This document shows positions 40,486 to 51,788 of a stretch of 64,000 bases of DNA, piece after piece. The translations under genes were made by a program, and so were the position numbers. The notes beneath the pieces were generated by a model. That model saw only the letters and a list, made by a program, of their open reading frames with translations. It was not told the origin of the DNA and did not search any database. Source of the DNA: Sweltsa coloradensis (taxonomy: Eukaryota; Arthropoda; Insecta; Plecoptera; Chloroperlidae); the NCBI GenBank assembly GCA_024449915.1, contig JAMZAV010001861.1:310001-374000 (forward strand). Direction: 5' to 3'. The number at the start of each line of letters is the position of its first letter. Position 1 is the stretch's first letter.

Positions 40486-40700
40486 AAACAATGTAGGCGA
40501 ACATTGTCAAGTAACTATTGTTACTTGTTGATTATATTCTTGTATAAGGCTTATATTGAAACCTTTATTTGGAAGCCTTCCAGCAAACTTTTCCAACTTT
40601 TCAATTTTTTCAAAAGGAAATACATCACTATTACCTTGATGTCAATGTAAAATATGAACATTGTAGCCCACCCGTTTGGTCAGAATCGCTGGGCAATTGA
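40486..40700 (-). mobile_element. Helitron-like family, partial copy 1
   Basis: Internal part only. It shares CTATTGTTACTTGTT, AAACCTTTATTT and CCCGTTTGGTCAGAATCG with the copies at 47.5 and 50.7 kb. Both ends characteristic of the family are missing. Confidence 0.7.
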
Positions 40701-41229
40701 AACTGACAAATAAGATAGTAGTTGTAACTAACATCCTTAAAGTGATTTTGAGCATGTTTCAAGTTATATTTTCACCAAGAAGGAATGCTCGTACCCCAAC
40801 CAAATTTGGCATGTGTTGTCGGGTACCTAAATCCCCTCGATTTTGATAGTTTTCAAGTTCACATCACGTTTCATGACGGCTGGGTAACACCTCGAAATCA
40901 CCCCAACTCTGCTTGCTGTATAAGGTGCCAGAGTGTGTAGCGCACCGCGGCTTGGCTGCGGCGCCCTAACGGGCACCTAGATTACATTTTATTCGAGTGC
41001 CCACAAAGCTTTGATAAGCTTGTCTGTGGGTTAGTTATATTCTTATTACAAACTATTACATATTAAAGTTACATGCTAGATACGTACTGCAGATTAAAAG
41101 GCGAATTCCTACAGAAGGTTTAACAATATGTATTAACCAATTCAAATTTGAAAAACAAAAACACAAATATAAAATGAACAGTTACTCATACAAAAAGAGC
41201 TCTGGAAAAGAAAAGAGAAGAGAATTATT
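40701..41229. other. No feature recognised
   Basis: Unassigned intronic sequence. A GC-richer patch at 40,930-41,000 includes CGCCCTAACGGGC but no gene is seen. Confidence 0.4.
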
Positions 41230-42575
41230 AACTAATGCTACAGTAAATTGGACCAAAGAAACTCTATTACTCTTATCTTGACTTGGCTCAATCCATCCAA
41301 TTCTTTTAATTCCAGCGGCAGCACCCTTTTGACAGTTAGTAAATAGCGGTTTGCTCGGCCAAAAAGCATCCTACGTATATACAATTTTGCAAACTTGTCA
41401 ATAAAGCATACATGGACGTTCTTACAGTAATAGATTTTCAAAATTTTGACTTGATCAGCCAGAAAGAATTCACGAATATTGTCAATTTTGGACTTTTTAA
41501 CAAAATTGAAATTCGTGAAATCTAATTTATTCTTATAAATTATTTCAAAACAAATTTTAGGAATGTGTTACCATAGAAACCTTTATTTCCACTTTCTTGA
41601 GATATGTTCAAAATTTCTAACAACTGTGATGTCATTCAGCCGAGCAAACAGAAAATTGCCTAAAACGCAGGTGGTGAACGCTCTTAAAACTCTACGGCAC
41701 ACTGACTTGTAGAGATCGTTCACCATCTTTATTTGCTGTCAAAGGAACTTTGTAGTCATTTGCGGCTTTTGCTCTTGTATATATGGTATGGTATGGTCAA
41801 TCTTAATTTTGTGTTCATCATTATAATAAAATTTAGTTACTTATTTATAAATATACATAACATTTACGGGAAGCAAATCAGTTATTTTGAATAATTCGTT
41901 TGATGAACAATGATCTGTTATATGACTGGAATTGTTTTTAATATATCTTTCTGTAAACTTTCTATTTTATCAATATACATATCATGAGAGGCATTTCCCC
42001 AGGCCAACAGTGCATACGAGATGATTGACTCAACCATGGCGATATAAACCATATGTAGTAAACTAAACGGGAGAATGTTTTTAAATGATACAATTGCGCT
42101 GCGCACGGTCGAATCCTGTTGCATAATCTACTAATATGTTTGTCCCAAGGAAAGCGCTGATCAACTTCGATTCCCAAATCCACGTGACTGTACACCGACT
42201 CAATCACTTGATCACAGCTGCAATTTATGTCACGTGAGTTTTGAATTTTGATTAATGTTATAAGCCTATGCAAACACTGTACCGAGTGTGATAAGACTTA
42301 ACCACAACATTGTGTTCAAGATTTAAAAGAGTAGAAATGTGAACTATTTTTTTTTTAGCAATTACAATCAAACCGTCATCATGAGTTCATCTCAGTTAAT
42401 TATTGAAATCCACTTGCTAATACATTTCAGCAATTGTAATCCTCCTATGAATCACAACTAATGCTGAGTCAATGGCAAAAAAATATGCAAAACACCTCTT
42501 TAAGAATTGCCTTATCGCATTAACATATGCCAAGTATAACAATGGCCCTAGGATTGACCCTTGTGGCACCCTGAT
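41230..42575 (-). pseudogene. LINE reverse transcriptase remnant
   Basis: On the minus strand from 42,575 the sequence reads RVPQGSILGPLLYLAYVN, the fourth reverse transcriptase block. The catalytic box near 42,480 has decayed to FAIDSAL. Further on are HVDLGIEVDQRFPWDKHISR (41,962-42,273), typical of the thumb region, and HMVYIAMVESIISYALLAWG (41,918-42,124). The last traces are near 41,240-41,440. Many stops are present. The remnant ends about 50 bp from the ATAT exon donor. Confidence 0.75.
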
Positions 42576-42623
42576 TTTATTATTTTAGCTACGGAAAAAA
42601 AGGTTGCAAAACCCTTATCTTAC

Positions 42624-42773
42624 CCTTTTCCTTCTTTGTCAACTAAGAGGTAAACGTCATGCTCAGAATTTCGAGTCTTATCACAACTTGTGATTGCTTT
42701 CTTCAGGTCTTGAGCTCTTGCAGAGGCTACACCCATATCATCCAAGATCTCCGATATTTTTGACACACAGTCC
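42624..42773 (-). CDS. ATAT1: Alpha-tubulin N-acetyltransferase, upstream internal exon
   Basis: The 150-nt exon begins after a TTTTTTCAG acceptor (42774-42776) and ends in AAAGG before a GTAAGA donor (42623 downward). It encodes DCVSKISEILDDMGVASARA followed by QDLKKAITSCDKTRNSEHDV and YLLVDKEGKG. This is the N-terminal region of ATAT enzymes, where helix residues ending ASA-AQ-L precede the strand VY-L-D. The glutamine in ARAQDL matches a conserved functional glutamine of the family. The exon starts with the last base of a codon and ends two bases into a glycine codon, which the exon at 5548-5719 completes. The first coding exon was not found upstream to 64,000. Confidence 0.87.
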
Positions 42774-42969
42774 CTGAAAAAACAAATGAAAATTTTGCTA
42801 TCTACCATATTTATACAAATAGACGGATCAGCAGTGCGATCATGTAAGCTTGTAGACATCGATTTCTACCGTTATATCTGGAGTTTTACATGATCTCACT
42901 GCAGGTATATTTTAAAATATCGACACAAAAAATTGGGGTGTGGCCATTATGCGAAACAATTTGAAATCT

Positions 42970-43145
42970 CTGACTGAAAAGGTAGGACTTATGATATGCC
43001 AGTCAAGAGTTGTGAGCCAATAACAGCGCGGGCGAGCGATATGACTTTAAATCACCCGAGCGTGGTGTTTCAGTATGCTGTACACTAGTTGACTGACGGA
43101 GCCACTCCAACTGCGGCTAGACCCCGCACGAAGTTCCAGGAGTGA
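42970..43145. repeat. Dispersed repeat, copy 1
   Basis: Shares GAGCCAATAACAGCGCGGGC and, further on, GACTGAC, AGACCCC and GCACGAAGTT with 62,382-62,555, in the same order. The two are clearly related but diverged. No coding potential was seen. Confidence 0.75.
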
Positions 43146-45168
43146 ATCCTTGCTTATTTCAAACACATTTGCTATAATTCTTAAATCTTCCATTCCCAAT
43201 ACTATTTATTAAAGATATTTTATTAAACTCGAATGAAGCTCAGATTGTTAGATCAGTTAGGCCTAGGGTGTAAGGAAATATTAGACAATAATATATATAA
43301 ATATAAGGGTCGATAATGATACTCAACGTCATCATCATTATCCCTCGCCGTTTCCTGCTTCTGGCGGGGGCCGCTTGGGTTGAGCAACCAAATTTTTCCA
43401 CTTCTTTCTTTCTTTCCACTTCTTAAATCGTATCTTTTCCACATCTTCCCAGCTCTCTCCTGCTATGGTGTCCTTGCATCTCTTCCTTGGTTGGGTCAAC
43501 CCTGTCTTACTCTTCCTTCTTCAATCCTTTTTTCATACATTTTCTTGGGCAACCTTATTTGTTGAAATTTGTTTTGAGATCATAGGACATCTCGAGAAAC
43601 TAGACGCAAGTCCAGCAAATTTGACAGGTGGTAGATAGTATCACACTCGTAGATCGTGTACGTCTGTAAGACAATCGTCCGCGCGGCGCTAGTTCGCAGG
43701 ACCAATTATCGCAGACAGAGGATCGAACTCGCGTCACGAAAGGAGTTGCCATTCCATCGATACCTTTCTATTATACAATTTTCAGGGCAACATTTCGCCT
43801 GAAATCGAGTTTTAGGACATCAAGCATAATGCAGTCCACGCAAGATTTATGCCTACGACGGGAAATTAGTTGAAGTTCCACCCCAAGAGTAAGAGTGGAC
43901 AAGCCAAAAAAGTCAAGAAGTAAAATTTCCTAGGGTGGCTGGAGTATGCCTATGCTATCGCTACTTTAGTAAGCAATGCATCACATAATAAATACAAAAT
44001 ATACATAAAATATCTACATAGATTCATACATACATTATACATGTTGGCATGATTTTCTTATGCGAATAAATATATTATTATGAAATCATCTTGTTCTTTT
44101 ACCAAACCAATAAAAGATTTTAGAATAATGCATTCAGCTTCATTCACTTCACTTCACAACACCGACAACGATGTTCTGACGATTTGGCGAGCTCACGTTG
44201 AACCTGCTGCCACTTCAAAAAGATTGCCAATGCGAGTGAGCTACCGACCGCCGAGGCGAGGGTGGAGATGGTTATGCGAGCTGACGCGCAGCGCCAGTAG
44301 GCGGTCAAAAATCTGTCGTGGAGCGTCGAAACGGGTAGACTTTTACAGGGTCTTAGTGTTTCATGAAAATTAAATAAAGTACGCGTTCGAATTACGATCG
44401 GAAAACGAATTTAGAAACTAGAAGAGTACACCATTTGGTTGATATCTCGTTAGTAAATTTGAGTGTAAGGAAGTCAACCAAAACGACACTACAAAAACCT
44501 CAAAATGTTATTCAAAATACATGAGCGGGAAAAAAGGTCATAAGTACTAATCCATTCGGATAAACTTCATCAAACTTAATAAACATAATAACAACTAGAT
44601 GACAAACTTATTTGAAAAAATTAGGTAATCTGAAAAGCCGTTCTTTTATATTTCAATGAACTCGCCGCAGCAAATAAAACAACCGGTACGCCCGTAAATA
44701 GGGGCATTTTATTTTATTTTATAGTGTATTATGTAGTTAGAAAACACTTCGCAACAAAACAACAACATATAAATGAAAACAATTTAGCTGCGTGTTTCAT
44801 TCATATACTGAGACAACTCACTTACTGTGATGTATGAGTTCACTTCCAACGTTTCAATGTCTATTTCCGACAAAACAGCCGTAGCGTCGTCTGCGCATAA
44901 ATTAATTGTACACTTGGTTGAGCCTTCGGTAGGTCATTGACATGAATATTAAAAAACGGAGGCTTAAGAGTCGAAAGCAGGCCGAGCGCTTTCAAATTTT
45001 GCGGGGGTGACTACCTAAACTAAATCGTCCGCTATCGGTAGCTCTGTCAATACAGTTGCGTCTTCTCCCCTAGGGTCCTAGGCTACCCGCATTACCAGCC
45101 ACGTTTCAAACCCACGAGATATTATTTGGTGGCGAGTTGGATGATTTTATGCAACTGACTGCCACACA
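43146..45168. other. No gene recognised; CpG-dense patch at about 44,170-44,350
   Basis: Only short unconvincing frames occur. The patch around 44,170-44,350 is much richer in CG dinucleotides than its surroundings and could be a promoter or first non-coding exon of the minus-strand ATAT gene, but no splice or start evidence supports this. CTTCTTTCTTTCTTTCC runs lie near 43,400. Confidence 0.3.
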
Positions 45169-45636
45169 TCAGGAAAACGCTTAAGTCCCACCGCGTTGTT
45201 GGATGAGCGTAATTGGAGCATTGACCTACCATGTGTTATGCGGATTTTCTGTTGTTCTGAGAAAAAATCATTACGTCATTGAAGATTTTTTTTAAAAAAT
45301 TATTTAAATTAAATAAAAAATAAACTTTAATTTTTAATTTTTATAATTAACCGTAATTTTAAAAATCGAAAAAAATCTTAAAATTGCGATTTTCATGAAA
45401 AATAATTTTTCGATTGCGTTCAAAACGTGGCAGTTCTTAGTTCAGAGATTTCGAAGGTCTCCAGAAAATTTCAACGCAATTGGAGTATCGGTTTAGCCGG
45501 AATCGTGCTAACAGACACACAAAAATACAAATAGAATAAAAAAAAAGAAAAAAAGAAAGAAAAACATTCTGGATTTTTTCTCCAGTGTAGTGAAATAGAA
45601 TCTTCGCTTCGCTCGCTACGCTCGCCACGCTCATCC
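45169..45636 (-). mobile_element. Helitron-like family, copy 2
   Basis: In family orientation (minus strand) it starts TTGGATGAGCGTGGCGAG. It ends with AACGC, a loop, and GCGTT, then TTCCTGA followed by a host T. CTGA fits the CTRR rule of Helitron 3' ends. The inner CGCTCATCCAA just before the hairpin is the inverse of the 5' end. It includes GAGATTTCGAAGGTC, shared by the longer copies. Non-coding. Confidence 0.75.
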
Positions 45637-45779
45637 AATTATAATGTACATCTCATGTATAGAGACGTAAATTACACTGTAGAAATATCGGCAGAAGGTT
45701 TTAAAACTATTGAAAGTGCCCTAATTGTAATGACAAATGTTTTACGCTCGTGTCAAGTTAGCGTGCATCTGCATAAGTA

Positions 45780-45875
45780 TCACTGGAGACCGCCCGCTCA
45801 CCGTAGTCGTGTTGGCTCACTGGTCAGCACACTTGTTTTGAATGCGAGAGGTCGCCTTTTTTATAAAACATTTTT
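45780..45875 (+). repeat. tRNA-derived SINE-like fragment
   Basis: TGGCTCACTGGTCAGCAC at about 45,811 resembles an RNA polymerase III A-box within a tRNA-like fold, followed by TTGTTTTGAATGCGAGAGGT as in an anticodon arm region. The expected B-box is degraded to GAGGTCGCC. It may be a truncated SINE or a tRNA pseudogene. Confidence 0.35.
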
Positions 45876-45915
45876 TACTTTTTTTACTCATCCCATTATT
45901 ATTGTTCACTCGTAA

Positions 45916-47452
45916 TTTATGACGGAAACAATTTTTATGACTTTCCGGTGCAAATTACTCTAATGGCGAAGGCCTTCTCGCATTCCGCATTCCATAGTCG
46001 TGTTGAGCCCATAGATAATCATCACAGAAGTTGTAACGTAGATAATTGTGTACTTCTTGTTTATTTATTTAGATTAAGGACGCGTCAACCGTTAGGTCAT
46101 AATGCACCACTCTAGCCTAAGGGGGGTGGGGGAGGAGGGGCCCATGCTGGTCAGAACCAGCCACGGGTAAGGGCAGGAAGGGGGGTTTCTCACGTTGCGG
46201 TCGTCATCGTCTTTGTCATCGTTCGTTGTGTCATTGTCATCGTCGCCGGGGGGTCGTCAAGGGAAGGGGGCAAGGTCCCCGACGACGATTGCCAGAGCTC
46301 GCCTCTAGTTTCGGGGAGTAAGATACTCCGCTCTTTCTAGCTGATGTTTGCGAGGTGGACTTTTTCTCTTGAATCGCCTTTTACGATTAGCAGAGCCATG
46401 CTCTGGGCCTATTCTACCCCGGGCCCAGAATTAAAAATATATTTGCACCATTTGATAGCGCTAAACAAAAGGAACACTTTGGGATTACAGTTCTTTACGT
46501 CTTTCTTTGCCCCGATCATGGTATTGAGGTTTGCGGCAACTTCAGGGGCGTCTTTGTACCTAGGCCAACTAGCACGAGTCCAGGGGCGGCAGCCCTTGGG
46601 GGGGGCGGCACAAGAGCGAAACAAATTCAACAATGTTAGTTTTAATTATTTTATTATTTGTTTTGTTTTTATTATATCGTATTATGTAATTTTAGATTTT
46701 AAAACGTGTTTTGGAGCTTTTAAAAGTTGAAAATTTGCAAAAATTTCGCCTTCGGCGATCGGTCCTTCGTACAGCTATAGCATTAGTCGGGGCCTACATG
46801 GTTGGCTTGGTCGCTTTGGTTTACTGTTCCCCACTGAAAATCAGTTATATGACTGAGTGGGTAGACTCTAAATACGAATATTTATTTATTTATTTATTTA
46901 TTTATTTATTAAGTCTTCTTATCCCGATCCCGTAATAAAAGGGTTCGTAAAGTAAGACTCTTGCGTGTTTTACTGTGGTGCTAGCTGCTGCATGCAGCAT
47001 CTGAGACAGACAACTTTGTTGCAGAATAGAAGAAAATTTAAATTTAAAACCGTTACCTAAACCTTTTAGTAGTGAGTTGGGTGGTGGTGGTATGGGGGGG
47101 GGGCGGCAAAATTTAATTGTCTAGGGGCGGCTCACTACCTAAATACGGTATATTTCTTCCGGGATGTAGCTTTACGATGATGTAATATACACAAGAACAC
47201 CGAAAAAAAAATAGCAATGCAATATTATTACTAAATAAATTGCGTGTTTTTGTACACAAGTATAATTTCAATTGAAAATATTTTGCATTTATGATTTTAA
47301 ATTGTGGATCATAATTATGCCAGTGCTATTCAAAGTCCAACAATGACACACAAAAACATAAGTTGCTTTCGGAGAATAATAAGTTTGGTGTTACAAAAAA
47401 CAATTTTGAATACATGTTTGTGGTGTGCCGCACTAAACACAAATACATTAGA
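45916..47452. other. Unassigned, repeat-bearing sequence
   Basis: AGGACGCGTCAACCGTTAGG at 46,078 recurs from 21,858. A GC-rich block (46,120-46,340) with GTCATCGTC repeats follows. AATCAGTTATATGACTGAGT near 46,840 and a (TTTA)n run resemble the LINE 3' tails at 54.1 and 55.6 kb. GGGGCGGC motifs occur at 46,580 and 47,100. I do not support the 128-codon frame at 46,344-46,730. Confidence 0.4.
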
Positions 47453-48021
47453 CTAGGAAAACGCTAAAGTCCCGCCGCATTGATGGATGAGCATTTTTTG
47501 TTTGCGTCTTTTGCGTTTGTTTGCACTTTTCCTTTGCAAGTGCTTTTTGAATGCATTGTAGGTGATTGTTGTAAAGTTTCTATTGTTACTTGTTAATTGT
47601 TGCTATAAACCTAAAACAACACTCATATTAAAACCTTTATTTCTTTGGATTCTGGATAACTTTTTCAACTTTTTCTTTAAAAAGGTACTACATTACCATA
47701 ACCTTAATGTCCATGTGAAATATGAACGTTGTAGCCCTACCCGTTTGGTCAGAATCGGACCAAATGTCACGAAAATATCGCACTAAAAATCGAAAAAAAT
47801 CGTAAAAGTACGATATTCATGAGAAATATTTCTTCGATTGTGCCCAAAAACAATACACCTCTAAGTTTAGAGATTTCGAAGGTCCCTTCCAATTTTCATC
47901 AAGATCGGTTATGCCGTTTGCCTGGTGTTAGCTAACAAACAGACAGAAAAACAAACAATAACAAACACCCGAGCTATATTTTTGGGAGTCAGTGAAATTG
48001 AAGTCTTCGCTTCGCTCATCC
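47453..48021 (-). mobile_element. Helitron-like family, copy 3
   Basis: 569 bp. In family orientation it starts TTGGATGAGCGAAGCGAAGA and ends TTAGCGTTTTCCTAG, followed by host T. The core includes GAGATTTCGAAGGTC, CGATTTTTAGTGCGATATTT, CAAACGGGTAGGGCTACAAC and AAATAAAGGTTTTAATATG. No protein is encoded. Confidence 0.8.
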
Positions 48022-49760
48022 AAAACTGATGTGACGCTCCTGAGCGATTGATGCAAGAACCAATCCCTATGCAAGAATGTTTAAAGATGTTGTATAAAGT
48101 AGCTTACATACACTGCTAGCTGTCACTACATTAAAACCAGGTGTTTAGTACTTCAGTACTTTAGTACTTAGTCCCACATTCCCCACTACTATTTTGTTTG
48201 TTGTTTAGGAGAAGCATAGCATAGGTAATGAAAATACCCGCCACTCTCATCTTGGAGTAAAAGCATGCCGAGTATAGATACATGCATGGGTAAGAATACC
48301 ACAATGTTGAATGTATAAATCAGTAATCATCGTCTCGCAAAGCAACATTGACCTTGTGAGACTGACGAAAGGTCACTACTGCAGCGCGAGAAGGATGGGA
48401 GCGCACACGCAGAATCAGCTACCCAATAAAAATATACTTGTGAATATACTGAGACATTTTGAAATACAAATCTTGCAAATCAAATTCGTATTTTTGGAAT
48501 AGAGAGATCTCAAAACAGATTTGAACGTGGTTTTTCAAATCACTTTTACATTACAGTTACGTACATACATACACTACATAGTTACATTGCACATCTGCCA
48601 CGTACTAAAAAATAACCCAGTGTTCTTCGTAGCCCATCAAATCAAAATAAAATAAAAAATTTCCAATGCAGCAACAAACACAACAATTGATATTTTCCAC
48701 CTTTCCCACTGCATTCCACCGCCATCTTAATCAGCAAATCATCAAATGAACACTGAAAATTTGCACCGCCTTTTGTTTAACATTTTTATTTAATGACAGG
48801 AGCATTGAAACAAAAGAAAAAGGGTATTGTTTCCGTAAATTTTTGTATAGCCTAGGACTATCATCCCCTACTATTGTTCAACTACATTAGGCTTTCTGTA
48901 ATCAAAACTAGTTATTTGTGCGGGAGTGTCAGAACACGGTCGTGCAGGCCTAGGGCTGGCTAGGAGAGGCCTAGGAGTTGTCAAACGTGATGTGTTTGTA
49001 TTCATATTTCTAGTCATATAGCCTAAGGTAACTTGAAGCTTACACTATTGTATTATAAATAATTTTCATCGTCTGGGCCTAGGCCCGGGATGGTTTCTGT
49101 TTTGTTTTATGAGCGTAATGACAACTTTTCTCGTTTTACGCATAGACACAAAATTAAAAATGTCGTCCATCTGTTTACGTATTTTCTTGGGCGAGGCGTT
49201 CGTATAGCCTGAGCTGCCGTTATCGTCTTTCGTACATACGATCCTAACGCACAGACGCGGAACTCCGTGCAACCATCAATCCCCATTTTAGGCGCAATTC
49301 CGTGCCTTTTTGTGTAGCTTTTATGATGAAATTTAAACGATTATATCCATAATTATGGTTCAAATAGATCAACTTTCACCACAGTGTTCGAAATAGTAAA
49401 ATTAATACGTCGCTGTCATGAAACATGGATATTACATATTTCAATGCAGTAAAGTGTATCATCAAGTTCCTAGTTATCATTTTTTTCCGAAGTAATAACC
49501 GACCAAAGAAAAAAATAGACAAATGCGATGTGTTCAAAATTTATTTTTGAGTATAGTTGAATTTTTCCATAATTATTTGATCATAATTGTAGAGCTTGTT
49601 ATTTTATTTCTAACCCTCTGAAGCCGCGCCTGAAACCTGTCTATGCATTAGGCTAGCCTTGTAGTGCGCCATTGTTGGCATTTTAATATCAGAACATGAT
49701 TGTTGAAAATTACCGTTGTTATCTTAACTTGACAACTTAACATATTGCTTCCGGTTTGTT
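48022..49760. other. Unassigned, with a 204-bp repeat at 48,712-48,915
   Basis: The segment 48,712-48,915 (GCATTCCACCGCCATCTTAA to CTTTCTGTAATCAAAA) recurs directly at 51,531-51,742 with about ten small differences, mostly indels. The remainder has no recognisable gene. Confidence 0.6.
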
Positions 49761-50548
49761 GGATGAGCGAAGCGAGTGAAGCGAAGACTTTAATTTCACT
49801 GACCCCCCAAAAAATTAGCTCGGGTTTTTTTTTTTTTTGTTTTTTTTTTGTTTGTTTTGTTTTTCCGTCTTTGTTCGCTCTCTACCGGGCAAACGGCATA
49901 TGCGATCTTGATGACAATTTGACAGGACCTTCGAAATCTCTGAACTTAGACTTGCCACGTTTTTGGGTACAATCGAAGAAATATTTCTCATGAATATCGT
50001 TCTTTTACGATTTTTTTCGATTTTTTGTGCGATATTTTCGTGCCATTTGGGCCAATTCTGACCAAAACGGGTTAGGCTACAACGTTACATATTACACATG
50101 AACATTAAGGTTATGGTGATGTTAGTACATTTGAAAGAAAAAAGTTGAAAAAAGTTAGCCAGAATCTATAGAAATAAAGCTTTTAATAAGTTTCTTTTAT
50201 TTTTTGTGAGATATTTTCGTGCCATTAATGGCCCATTCTGGACCAAACGGGTGGGGGCTACAACGATCATATATCAAGGACATTAAAGGTTATGGTGTGA
50301 TAGTACCTTTTGAAAGAAAAAGTTGAAAAAGTAGCCAGAATCCATAGAAATAAAGCTTTTATATTTAAGTTTTTTAAGGTAAAATAATACACCAATGACA
50401 AGAAACAATAGAAACTTGACAACAATCACTTCAATGCGTAGGATAACAAATTAAAGCACTTGCAAAATTAAAGATATGCCACGCAAAACTAAAAACTATA
50501 AAAGAGCTCATTTCCTTCAACGCTGGCGGGACTTTAGCGTTTTCCTAG
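49761..50548 (+). mobile_element. Helitron-like family, copy 4, with internal duplication
   Basis: 788 bp. It starts GGATGAGCGAAGCGAGTG after TTGTT and ends with the stem AACGCT (50519-50524), an 11-nt loop and AGCGTT (50536-50541), then TTCCTAG and a host T. A section is duplicated in tandem (about 50,029-50,195 and 50,205-50,365), each part with TTTTCGTGCCAT, ACGGGT and AGAATC-ATAGAAATAAAGC. This explains its extra length relative to copy 3. Confidence 0.8.
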
Positions 50549-50659
50549 TTAGATCGAAAAGATCCATCAAAGAGCATTCTTCACTCTAACACATAAGAGA
50601 AAAGTTTACTGATTAGTATGTCGAAGTCTAGGCAGTCAACGCTTTTGTTAAGATATACA

Positions 50660-51281
50660 CTAGGAAAACGCAAAAAAGGTCCCGTTCGCGTTAATGGATG
50701 AGCTTTTTGTAAGTTTTTATTTGCGTGCGGGACCACTTTTCATTTGCAAGTGCTTTGTGAATTTATTGTCGGTGATTGTTGTCAAGTTTCTATTGTTACT
50801 TGTTAATTGTTATTATAACCTAACAAACACCATATCTTTAAAACCTTTATTCTATGGATTCTGGCTAATTTTCAACTTTTTCTTTCCCCCCCCAAAAGCA
50901 AAACTTAACCATTACCTTAATGTAGGTACATATCATGTAAAAATAATATGAACGTTGTAGCCCCACCCATTTGGTCAGAATCGGCCCAAATGTCACGAAA
51001 ATATCGCACTAAAAATCGAAAAAAATCGTAAAGTTTAGTAGTGGCGATATTCAGAGAAATATTCTTCGATTGTACCAAAAACGTAGCAAGTCTAAGTTCA
51101 GAGAATTTCGAATGTCCCTGCAATTTTCATCATGATCGGCATATGCCGTTTGCCCTGGTAGAGAGCGAAACAGACCGAAAAACACACACACAAACAAACA
51201 AAAAACACCCAAGCTAATTTTTTTTTTTTTTTTTGGGGGGGGGGGGGGGTCCGTGTGAAATTGAAGTCTTCGCCCTCATCC
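50660..51281 (-). mobile_element. Helitron-like family, copy 5
   Basis: 622 bp, inverted relative to copy 4 with the two CTAG ends facing each other 111 bp apart. It has the hairpin AACGC/GCGTT and CTAG followed by host T. Homopolymers are long (15 T then 13 G near 51,225-51,250), and many single-base indels distinguish it from copy 3. Confidence 0.8.
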
Positions 51282-51289
51282 AAAAAAAA

Positions 51290-51515
51290 GCTACCACTGG
51301 TTTATGCTTATTTATTCTTGTCAACACCATTATCAATAACAGAACAAATTGCCGTCTCGGTAGATCATTTCTTACGGAAGCCATGCTGCTCATTAGCAAA
51401 TAGATTGTTGCCCTAAAAAAACTCAGTGATTTGATTGTGCATCGCTTTTTCAAAAATCTTAATAAAAATGTTTCAACAGTGAAGATAGGACGATAATAAA
51501 TTATCGTCCTATCTC
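51290..51515 (-). pseudogene. LINE reverse transcriptase fragment with foldback end
   Basis: In two frames the minus strand reads KIFEKAMHNQITEFF-like and NLFANEQHGFR-like residues, the region around the second reverse transcriptase block of LINEs. At 51,483-51,514 the sequence folds into a perfect 14-bp inverted repeat with a 4-base loop, which is not expected of coding sequence. Confidence 0.6.
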
Positions 51516-51530
51516 ACTGTCTCACTGGTT

Positions 51531-51742
51531 GCATTCCACCGCCATCTTAATCAGCAAATCATCAAATGAAACCCACTGAAAAATTTGCACCCGCCTTTTG
51601 ATTTAACATTTTTATTTAATGACAGGAGCATTGAAACAAAAGAAAAAGGGTATTGTTTCCGTAAAATTTTTGTATAGCTAGGAATATCATCCCCTACTAA
51701 TGTTGAAACTACATTAGGCTTTCTGTAAATCAAAATATGTTG
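51531..51742. repeat. Second copy of the 204-bp dispersed repeat
   Basis: Direct repeat of 48,712-48,915. Differences are mainly one- to three-base insertions. The flanking sequences are unrelated, so this is a repeat family rather than a simple local duplication. Confidence 0.8.
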
Positions 51743-51788
51743 ACAAGGTAGATATAAACCAATTATTCCGTTTATATCTACCTTGTCA
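51741..51788. repeat. Perfect 19-bp inverted repeat
   Basis: TGACAAGGTAGATATAAAC (51741-51759) is repeated in inverse at 51770-51788, separated by 10 bases. It abuts the end of the preceding repeat. Confidence 0.9.

Noticed and set aside
43640..43770. tRNA-like sequence GGATCGAACTCGCG
   Set aside because: The B-box match is weak and no A-box or fold supports it.
46344..46730. 128-codon plus-strand frame
   Set aside because: It overlaps GGGGCGGC-type repeat sequence and the residues match no family I know.
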